A DNA stretch of 64,000 nt from Faucicola sp048551375 (GTDB lineage: Bacteria > Pseudomonadota > Gammaproteobacteria > Pseudomonadales > Moraxellaceae): the NCBI RefSeq assembly GCF_048551375.1, contig NZ_JBLYZJ010000002.1, positions 223,408-287,407 of the forward strand, written 5' to 3'. Shown one piece after another: positions 35,135 to 42,302 of the stretch (positions are counted from its first letter, which is position 1; every line of letters begins with the position of its first letter). Both the position numbers and the translations under genes were made by a program. The notes beneath the pieces are model-generated. The model saw only the letters and a program-made list of their open reading frames with translations. It had not been told where the DNA came from and searched no databases.

Positions 35135-36280
35135 ATGCCAAATACCACGCAACCCATTGATTTATCATCTAATAATTTTGAAAATGATATCCAAGCCGAA
35201 GGATGTATGCAATACGCCCCTACGGATACTGCAACTGACACTAGCGACATGATAGATGAAATAATAGATGAAACGGATGAGGAAGATAATTTATCACTTG
35301 ATGAGAGTAATAATGACAATACTTGCCCAACTTATCAGCGTCAATATGTGGTTAATGAAGGTGATTTTGGCGAACGCATTGATAAAATTGCAACCCAAGC
35401 GTTTGCCGATTTTTCTCGTGAACAAATCAAAACGTGGCTTGATACAGGCGAGCTTACCGTCAATGGTAAAGCCGAAAAGCCCAAATACCGCCTCAAACAA
35501 GGTGATGTACTGGAGCTGAACGCCACGCCAGCCGAAGCCCAACAGGATTTGCCCGAAAATATTCCGCTTGATATCGTTTATGAAGATGATGCCGTCTTGG
35601 TGATTAACAAGCCTGTTGGTATGGTCGTCCATGCAGGGGCAGGTAATTGGTCAGGTACGCTGGTCAATGCCTTGCTGTACCATTATCCCAATAGTCGCAC
35701 TTTGCCGAGGGCGGGCTTGGTGCATCGGATTGATAAAGAAACATCAGGGTTATTGATTATCGCCAAAGACAGCCAAAGCCAACTCCATTTGATTAACCAA
35801 CTCAAAGATAAATCGGTGTATCGCCATTATCAAGCCCTTGTATTGGCAACGCCGAGTGAACTTATCAAACATCGCACAATCGAAGCCCCCATCGGTCGCC
35901 ATCCCACCCAACGCACCAAAATGGCAGTGGTAGGTAATGGCAAACCTGCGGTGACGCATATTGATAACATTGAAGCCATTTGTGAAGGCGTGTGTTTGGT
36001 CAGTGTGCGACTGGAAACTGGTCGTACTCATCAAATTCGAGTGCATTTATCCCATCTTGGCTTTTCGCTATTGGGCGACCCTGTGTACGGCAATGCTCGC
36101 AAAATGGCGATTTTGTTAAAACAACTGGACGATGAGCCAAAAGCGATCGTACAACAGTTTCAGCGTCAAGCCTTACACGCCTTTGAGCTTGGCTTTATTC
36201 ACCCAAAAACAGGCGAAAACATTGCCGTCAAAGCCCCTTTGCCACATGATATGCAACAATTAATTGAGGTTTTGCAATAA
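35135..36280 (+). CDS. rluD: 23S rRNA pseudouridine synthase RluD
   Basis: A 381-residue pseudouridine synthase expected to modify helix 69 of 23S rRNA. The S4 RNA-binding domain covers ~75-135 (GERIDKIATQAFADFSREQIKTWL). The catalytic domain has HRIDKETSGLLIIAKD with the catalytic Asp, and LETGRTHQIRVHLSHLGF. The N-terminal ~70 residues are an acidic, non-conserved extension that contains a copy of the dispersed palindrome encoding GCMQYAPT with Met25. ATG 35135 is preferred over the TTG at 35120. Divergent from bamD, as in many gammaproteobacteria. Confidence 0.9.
   Translation: MPNTTQPIDLSSNNFENDIQAEGCMQYAPTDTATDTSDMIDEIIDETDEEDNLSLDESNNDNTCPTYQRQYVVNEGDFGERIDKIATQAFADFSREQIKTWLDTGELTVNGKAEKPKYRLKQGDVLELNATPAEAQQDLPENIPLDIVYEDDAVLVINKPVGMVVHAGAGNWSGTLVNALLYHYPNSRTLPRAGLVHRIDKETSGLLIIAKDSQSQLHLINQLKDKSVYRHYQALVLATPSELIKHRTIEAPIGRHPTQRTKMAVVGNGKPAVTHIDNIEAICEGVCLVSVRLETGRTHQIRVHLSHLGFSLLGDPVYGNARKMAILLKQLDDEPKAIVQQFQRQALHAFELGFIHPKTGENIAVKAPLPHDMQQLIEVLQ
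35201..35225. repeat. Dispersed palindrome inside rluD
   Basis: GGATGTATGCAATACGCCCC followed by TACGG, an in-frame copy in the N-terminal extension. The same codon phase is used as in prmC (M-Q-Y-x-P). Confidence 0.7.
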
Positions 36281-36677
36281 GGGGCGGAATACTTACGCCT
36301 TGCTCAACACCTTATCTAACCTGAACTCGGGATAAGAATTATTAGCATTTTCCATACAATCCCCCTAAATCCCCCTTTTAAAAAGGGGGACTTGCCCACC
36401 GTTTTAGTCTAAGTTATGGGGGTATAGCCCCCTCTTTCGTAAAGAGGGGGTTGGGGGAGATTTAAATGATAGTCATATCAATGGCTTATAATTTTTATTA
36501 ACCTGAACTCAGGTTATCTAGTAACTTGGCGTATGCAATACGCCCCTACGACTCATTATCTTTTGGTGTTAATTCACATATTTTTTGATATCTTATTGTT
36601 TTCTTGGGCGGTGTGGTTTATGCTTATTAGTTGAATAAGCGATTTAACAAGCAAGTCGTAATCAAAAGGAGCAATTT
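36281..36677. repeat. Repeat-rich 397-base spacer with a nested-hairpin element
   Basis: No gene is seen. From left to right: a GGGGCG...ACGCC palindrome (36282-36300); AACCTGAACTCGGG (about 36318); a nested element with CCCCCTTTTAAAAAGGGGG (36371-36389) and CCCCTCTTTCGTAAAGAGGGG (about 36430-36450), bounded by AATCCCCCTAAAT and TTGGGGGAGATTT; AACCTGAACTCAGGTT (about 36510); and another GGCGTATGCAATACGCC copy (36526-36551). The symmetric layout suggests a miniature element flanked by related sequences. The tyrB promoter must lie at the right end. Confidence 0.65.
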
Positions 36678-37874
36678 ATGTTTTCACACGTTGAACCGTA
36701 TGCAGGCGACCCGATTTTGGGTCTGATGGACAAATATAAACAAGACCCTCGTGACACCAAAGTCAATCTTGGTGTGGGCGTGTACTATGATGACGCAGGT
36801 ACATTGCCTGTACTCAACTGCGTACAAAAAGCCGAAGCCCAAATCGCCAATCCACCAAAACCACGCCCTTATCTACCAATGGATGGATTGGTTGGCTACC
36901 GTACCGCTTGCCAACACTTGCTATTTGGCAAAGACAGCCAAGTGCTAAAAGACAACCGTGTGGCAACTGCTCAAACCTTGGGTGGTTCTGGTGCATTAAA
37001 AGTCGGTGCAGACTTTATTCACAAATGGTTTCCACAAGCTAAATGCTATGTGTCAAAACCAACATGGGGCAACCATATCAGTATCTTTGAAGGGGCTGGC
37101 TTTGAAGTGGGCGAATACCCATATTATGATGCAAGCACCAACGGTATCAAATTTGACGAAATGTTGGCGTTTTTAAACACTTTACAAGCCAATGACGTTG
37201 TGTTGCTTCATCCATGTTGCCACAACCCAACAGGCGTTGACCTAAGCAATGAGCAGTGGGACAAAGTCCTTGAAGTCGTTAAGTCTAAAAACCTAATCGC
37301 CTTTATGGATATTGCTTATCAAGGCTTTGGCAAAGACATGGACAGCGATGCGTATGCCATCCGCAAAGCGGTGGATATGGGGCTAAACTTCTTTGTTAGT
37401 AACTCATTCTCAAAAAATCTATCATTGTATGGTGAGCGTGTTGGCGGTTTATCCGTGGTTTGTCAAGACCAAGCCCATGCAAGCCTTGTGCAAGGTCAAT
37501 TACAAGCCACCATCCGCCGTATCTACTCAAGCCCACCTTCGCATGGCGGTCATATCGTGGATATCGTGATGAATGACCAAGCCTTGTTTGATGAATGGGT
37601 GCTAGAAGTATATGAAATGCGTGACCGTATCAAACTCATGCGTCAAAAACTGCGTGACGTGCTAGAAAGCAAAATCCCAGACCGTAGCTTTGAATATATC
37701 ACCAATCAAAACGGTATGTTTAGCTACACTGGCCTAAATGCTGACCAAGTGGCTCGTATCATTGCAGATTATGGCGTGTATATGGTGTCGAATGGACGTA
37801 TCTCGGTCGCTGGCTTGAACTCTAGCAATGTCGATTATGTTGCTAATGCGATGGCGGAAGTGTTAAAAGCCTAA
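36678..37874 (+). CDS. tyrB: Aromatic amino acid / aspartate aminotransferase
   Basis: A 398-residue class I PLP aminotransferase of the AspC/TyrB type. The PLP lysine is K246 in SNSFSKNLSLYGERVGG, and the substrate-carboxylate arginine region near the C-terminus is intact. Other markers are VNLGVGVYYDDAG, LHPCCHNPTGVD and NQNGMFSYTGL. It would make phenylalanine, tyrosine or aspartate from the 2-oxo acids; specificity cannot be fixed from sequence. The start has an AAAGGAG ribosome site at good spacing. A strong terminator follows. Confidence 0.9.
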   Translation: MFSHVEPYAGDPILGLMDKYKQDPRDTKVNLGVGVYYDDAGTLPVLNCVQKAEAQIANPPKPRPYLPMDGLVGYRTACQHLLFGKDSQVLKDNRVATAQTLGGSGALKVGADFIHKWFPQAKCYVSKPTWGNHISIFEGAGFEVGEYPYYDASTNGIKFDEMLAFLNTLQANDVVLLHPCCHNPTGVDLSNEQWDKVLEVVKSKNLIAFMDIAYQGFGKDMDSDAYAIRKAVDMGLNFFVSNSFSKNLSLYGERVGGLSVVCQDQAHASLVQGQLQATIRRIYSSPPSHGGHIVDIVMNDQALFDEWVLEVYEMRDRIKLMRQKLRDVLESKIPDRSFEYITNQNGMFSYTGLNADQVARIIADYGVYMVSNGRISVAGLNSSNVDYVANAMAEVLKA

Positions 37875-37910
37875 AGATTGATTACGCATTAGTGATTGTA
37901 CAAAGCAATA

Positions 37911-37940
37911 AAAACCCTTAAAGTACGCTTTAAGGGTTTT
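37911..37940 (+). terminator. Intrinsic terminator after tyrB
   Basis: AAAACCCTTAAAG (37911-37923) pairs perfectly with CTTTAAGGGTTTT (37928-37940) around a TACG loop, followed by more T. Confidence 0.9.
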
Positions 37941-37959
37941 TTCACAAATAATAGCCAAC

Positions 37960-39501
37960 ATGATGAACAAAAAACAATTTCCCAAAGGCATACAAACTTT
38001 CTCTGACATCCGTAATGGTGACTACTATTATGTGGATAAAACGCCTTATATCCTCGCCATGCTCAAAGAAAAGTATATTTTTTTATCACGTCCTAGACGA
38101 TTTGGCAAAAGCCTGACGTTATCTACGATTGATGAATTATTTAGGGGCAATAAAGCCCTATTTACTGGGTTGTATGCTGAACAGCATTGGCAGTGGGATA
38201 AAAATTATCCGATTATTCGCCTTAATTTTGCTTTGAATTTGACCTTTGACAGTGAATATTTACAACAGTCATTAAGCGAACAACTAAGCAATCTTGAACG
38301 TCAGTTTGGGATGACTGCCATTCATCAAACGTTAAGTGGACGTTTTAATGACCTTATCGAAACGGTGGCAACCCAACATCAAAGCCAAGTCGTGATTTTG
38401 GTGGATGAATATGATAAGCCAATTTTGGATAATTTAACGAACAAGGATGAAGCCATCAAAGTTCGAGATAAGTTGCGAGATTTTTATGGGGTGATTAAAG
38501 GGGCGGATAAATACATTCGCTTTGCGATGTTGACTGGGGTGTCAAAATTTAGCAAAGTCAATCTTTTTTCTGGGCTAAATAATTTGACCGATATTACCTT
38601 AGAGCCAGAATATTCGGCATTGTGTGGCTATACCCAAGCTGAATTGGAATCGGTATTTGCTCCAGAGCTTGATGGGGTGGATTTGAATGAGGTCAAACGT
38701 TGGTACAACGGCTACAACTGGACAGGCGAGAGCGTTTATAATCCGTATGATATTTTGTTGTTCTTGTCCAGCTCTCAAAAAATGTTTAAGCCGTATTGGT
38801 TTGAAACAGGGTCAGCGACTTTTTTGATGGATATGCTGGCGAATCATCAGCTTGATATGACGGTCATCAAAAACAGCCTTACCACAGACATTGCTTTATC
38901 TCGCTTTGATGTGGGAGATATTTCGCCGATTGCTTTGATGTTTCAAACAGGCTATTTGACCATTGATAAGGTGTTACAATTGCCATTTGGGGTGAATTAT
39001 ACGTTAAAATTTCCCAATATCGAAGTTCAACAAACCTTGAATCATCTTGTTTTAGAGAAATATGCTCATCTTGATGATAGTTTTATTAATCATCATAAAA
39101 ATCCACTTTATATGAGTTTTCTCAATGATGATTTGCCGTTGATGGTCGAAACAGTCACCAGTTTTTTTGCAGGGATTCCCTATCATTGGCATAGCAATAA
39201 CAATATTGCCCATTTTGAGGGGTATTGGGCAAGTGTGTTTTATGCGTATTTTGCCAGTATTGGCTTACACATTCATGTGGAAGAACCCACCAAAAATGGA
39301 CGCATGGATATGACAGTGATTTTTGCCAATCGTGTGTATATCTTTGAATTTAAAGTGATTAATAATAAGGTGCAGGCAGGCTCGGCATTGGCACAAATTA
39401 AAGCCAAAAACTATGCCCAAAAATATCAAGGATTTGGGCAAGTGTATGAAATTGGGGTGGAATTTGATGAACATAGCCGTGATATAACATTTGAATTTTA
39501 G
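37960..39501 (+). CDS. AAA-ATPase-like / PD-(D/E)XK nuclease superfamily protein
   Basis: A 513-residue protein of the AAA-ATPase_like plus PDDEXK_9 architecture, a family common in bacteroidetes and gammaproteobacteria and often present in variable regions. The N-terminal ATPase part contains YYYVDKTPYI and the Walker A-like RPRRFGKSLTLS (residues ~46-57), with a Walker B-like VVILVDEYDKPI. The C-terminal part has the nuclease-like core GRMDMTVIFANRVYIFEFKV, with Asp, Glu and Lys spaced as in PD-(D/E)XK enzymes. No function is established. A terminator lies on the left and a dispersed repeat on the right, consistent with an accessory gene. Confidence 0.85.
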   Translation: MMNKKQFPKGIQTFSDIRNGDYYYVDKTPYILAMLKEKYIFLSRPRRFGKSLTLSTIDELFRGNKALFTGLYAEQHWQWDKNYPIIRLNFALNLTFDSEYLQQSLSEQLSNLERQFGMTAIHQTLSGRFNDLIETVATQHQSQVVILVDEYDKPILDNLTNKDEAIKVRDKLRDFYGVIKGADKYIRFAMLTGVSKFSKVNLFSGLNNLTDITLEPEYSALCGYTQAELESVFAPELDGVDLNEVKRWYNGYNWTGESVYNPYDILLFLSSSQKMFKPYWFETGSATFLMDMLANHQLDMTVIKNSLTTDIALSRFDVGDISPIALMFQTGYLTIDKVLQLPFGVNYTLKFPNIEVQQTLNHLVLEKYAHLDDSFINHHKNPLYMSFLNDDLPLMVETVTSFFAGIPYHWHSNNNIAHFEGYWASVFYAYFASIGLHIHVEEPTKNGRMDMTVIFANRVYIFEFKVINNKVQAGSALAQIKAKNYAQKYQGFGQVYEIGVEFDEHSRDITFEF

Positions 39502-39539
39502 CCTTTATAGTCATTTAAATTAACAATAAGACCCGTTTT

Positions 39540-39567
39540 GTAGGGGCGTATTGCATACGCCCAAAAT
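39540..39567. repeat. GTAGGGGCGTATTGCATACGCC-family repeat
   Basis: A near-perfect palindromic copy of the dispersed repeat, in reverse orientation, in the 227-base gap before the vWA gene. The remainder of the gap carries no gene and should hold the promoter of the kinase/SEDS cluster. Confidence 0.75.
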
Positions 39568-39728
39568 CTCAAAGTGTTATTCTTGATTTAATTCACTATA
39601 AATTGTAGCCATAAACAAGCAATAATCACCCCTATTTTTCACCAAATTTTCATAAAAAACCTTGCAAAAGCCATTATCTTTTGTTGTCATAAGTCGTAGA
39701 ATACCCAAGACTGATTAGGATATCTTTT

Positions 39729-40472
39729 ATGTACCCAAATACCCAACCCACGCCTGCCTTTCGTGAAATCGACTACGGCAACAATGTCGCCCAACGCACC
39801 CTTTGTGTACTGGTGCTTGACCTATCAGGCTCAATGGCAATCCAAGCAGGCGGTGGCACACACCAAGCCAATGGCAAACGCCGAATTGATATGTTAAATG
39901 AAGGCATTGAGGCGTTTTATAACGACCTGATGAAAGACGAAACCGCTCGCAACCGTGTACGGCTTGCCATCGTTATCGTGGGCGGGGTCAATGATACGGC
40001 TGAATTGATGATGGACTGGACGGATGCGATTGACTTTTTTCCCATCAAATTCCGAGAAAATGGCATGACCCCACTGGGGCAAGGGATGTTGTTGGCGTTG
40101 AATTTGATTGAGCAAGAACGCCTTAATCTGCGTGATAACGGTATCAACTACACACGCCCTTGGATAATGGCACTCACTGATGGTCTGCCTACCGATAGCC
40201 AAGATATTTGGCAAGTCGCTACCCAACAATGCCAACAAGCCGAGCAGAATGGGCAATGCGTAATTTACCCCATCGCCATTGACGCAGGGGTGCAGGAGGT
40301 CAATATGCTGTCGCAACTGTCGGTATTAACCCCACCTGTGCAGTTAAACTCGGTGAAATTTGTTGAATTTTTCGTGTGGTTATCTGCTAGTCTAAAAACC
40401 GTGTCGCAATCTGCACCGGGGGACACCGTGCAATTGGGCAGTATCTCACCGTGGGCAACCGTGCGGAGTTAA
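39729..40472 (+). CDS. TerY/YegL-like von Willebrand factor A protein
   Basis: A 247-residue cytoplasmic vWA protein. The metal-binding MIDAS is complete: DLSGSM (Asp31, Ser33, Ser35), Thr114 in GMTPLGQG and Asp151 in ALTDGLPTD. This form of vWA protein is called TerY in Ter systems and YegL in E. coli, where it is linked to a PP2C phosphatase and a Ser/Thr kinase, exactly as here. It is presumed to scaffold or sense. It starts the cluster; the next gene begins one base after its stop. No TerD, TerC or TerB gene is nearby. Confidence 0.88.
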   Translation: MYPNTQPTPAFREIDYGNNVAQRTLCVLVLDLSGSMAIQAGGGTHQANGKRRIDMLNEGIEAFYNDLMKDETARNRVRLAIVIVGGVNDTAELMMDWTDAIDFFPIKFRENGMTPLGQGMLLALNLIEQERLNLRDNGINYTRPWIMALTDGLPTDSQDIWQVATQQCQQAEQNGQCVIYPIAIDAGVQEVNMLSQLSVLTPPVQLNSVKFVEFFVWLSASLKTVSQSAPGDTVQLGSISPWATVRS

Positions 40473-40473
40473 T

Positions 40474-42282
40474 ATGACAAACGACAATCTTTCACCCACG
40501 ACCACACCAATTTGGCAAGTCTTTGGTGCGTCAAGCATTGGTAAATCACACCTTGATACAGGCTTGCCCAATCAAGACCATGTGTTTTTTCAGCAATACC
40601 CTGAGTTTAGCGTAGCTGTGGTGTGTGATGGGGCTGGCTCGGCAAAATTTAGCCAACAAGGGTCGGAATTTTTTAGCCATCATGTCAGCCGATTGCTTGC
40701 CAAACTGGCTCGTGAATATGGCAGTGAAGTCGCCCAAACGATTTATAAAAACAACTTATTGTTGGGTTTTAATGAGATTCGCCAAAAATTGGTGCATGAA
40801 TTGCCGTCCGACCGCCATTTGCGTGATTATCATACGACTTTGACAGGCGTGGTGATATGGCATACTGGCTCAAAAGCAGTCTTGGTGCAAGTGGGGGATA
40901 GTCCGCTATTGACCAGTGAATTTGCAGTGACGGCCCAAACGGTGGATTATTTTAAGCAAATTCAACTATTTGGCGATGATAGTAAAAACGAATATGTCAA
41001 TGAAACGCATTTTATCACCCAAGATAATTGGCAAGATTTTTTGCGTATTCAATGGCTGGATGTTAGCAAGGTCGATTGTATCGCCTTGATGTCGGACGGT
41101 TGTGCGGATTTGGTACTTGAGGGGGCGAGCCAAACGCCACAGGTTTACCGCCCATTTTTTGGCAATTTATTATTTAATGTTTGCCAAAGCCCAACGCTTG
41201 AACAAGGCAATGCCTTGATTGAACAGGCCCTTGCCAATCCTGCGACTTATCGTTTGACAGGGGATGATAAGTCATTGATTATTTTGTTAAAAAATCCCAA
41301 TCAGTATCAAGGGCTTGAGCCGTTAATTGAACCATCAATCTCAGTGGAAACGGTTAAAACCAATATCGCACCATCTACGCAAGTTGCTCAAAACGCTCAA
41401 AGTAATAGCGTTTGGACAAATAATTCTGCGGTATCAAATCATCAGCCGAGTGCCACTGGTTTTAATCAAATTGCCAATCCCAACCAAAACCAATCCGCCC
41501 AACTGCCGACCGATTCGCTACCCAAGCCATTACCCCAAGCTGTGCCAATCAGTGAAACTGGCAAGCAACGCCGAAACACTGCCCTATTAGCGAGTATTGC
41601 TGTGTTAGCAGGGGCGGGGACGTTGGTCGGGTTGAATTTTGATAAAATTCAACAGCTTATTAACTCTAAACAAATCGCTGTTTCTGCACCCCCCAAAAAA
41701 ACTGCACCCAATTTACCGCCTTTGACTTTTAGCCCAACCAATCAAGCATTTAGCCTAAATACGGATTTGCAGATTGGCAATGTCAGTCCGCATTTTTTTA
41801 TCCAAATGGTGATGGCGATTCCCAAAAATATGCCTGCTAATCATTTGCCGTTATTTGACGGTCATAAAAATGCTGTCGATACCACATTAATAAATCCCAA
41901 TCGTTTACCATTTAATCAATCGTCTAATGATGAAAAAAATGATATTTTAGAGCAACGTTTATCACTTGATTATCAGTTTAAATGTGAGCCGATTTTGCCA
42001 AAAAATCAGTCAATGTATCAGCCTTTTGGGATAAACTTTTTACCAGATAAAGATTACCAATATTGCCGAATTGATTTGAAAGCCCCACAAAATCCCAGTT
42101 TTAATTTTGTTCTCGATTCTAAATTTAGCCATGTTTTGATTAGTGGTGGGGTCGGTCAAATGTTAGGACATGAAACCACACCGTCTATTGACAAGCAAAA
42201 GCAACAATTAGGCGATAAATATTCTCATATTATGTTGTATTATTTACCATCCAGTTTTTCTGCTAAGAAAACCAATAACTAA
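40474..42282 (+). CDS. PP2C-type protein phosphatase with transmembrane helix and exported domain
   Basis: A 602-residue protein. Residues ~15-275 are a PP2C (PPM) phosphatase with metal ligands in NQD (33-35), VVCDGAG (Asp52), LMSDG (Asp208) and GDDKS (Asp264-Asp265). It is related to the PphC/YegK type. A Pro/Gln/Asn-rich linker leads to a transmembrane helix at ~369-388 and an exported C-terminal domain of ~210 residues with no recognised family. The role would be to remove phosphate from the targets of the adjacent kinase. The large exported part, unlike the soluble E. coli PphC, suggests sensing of the periplasm. Confidence 0.87.
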   Translation: MTNDNLSPTTTPIWQVFGASSIGKSHLDTGLPNQDHVFFQQYPEFSVAVVCDGAGSAKFSQQGSEFFSHHVSRLLAKLAREYGSEVAQTIYKNNLLLGFNEIRQKLVHELPSDRHLRDYHTTLTGVVIWHTGSKAVLVQVGDSPLLTSEFAVTAQTVDYFKQIQLFGDDSKNEYVNETHFITQDNWQDFLRIQWLDVSKVDCIALMSDGCADLVLEGASQTPQVYRPFFGNLLFNVCQSPTLEQGNALIEQALANPATYRLTGDDKSLIILLKNPNQYQGLEPLIEPSISVETVKTNIAPSTQVAQNAQSNSVWTNNSAVSNHQPSATGFNQIANPNQNQSAQLPTDSLPKPLPQAVPISETGKQRRNTALLASIAVLAGAGTLVGLNFDKIQQLINSKQIAVSAPPKKTAPNLPPLTFSPTNQAFSLNTDLQIGNVSPHFFIQMVMAIPKNMPANHLPLFDGHKNAVDTTLINPNRLPFNQSSNDEKNDILEQRLSLDYQFKCEPILPKNQSMYQPFGINFLPDKDYQYCRIDLKAPQNPSFNFVLDSKFSHVLISGGVGQMLGHETTPSIDKQKQQLGDKYSHIMLYYLPSSFSAKKTNN

Positions 42283-42302
42283 TTGTTAATCAAGAGATTT
42301 TT

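Noticed and set aside
28606..36551. CRISPR array
   Set aside because: The repeats are few, unevenly spaced by hundreds to thousands of bases, partly inside genes and of several different families. No cas gene is present.
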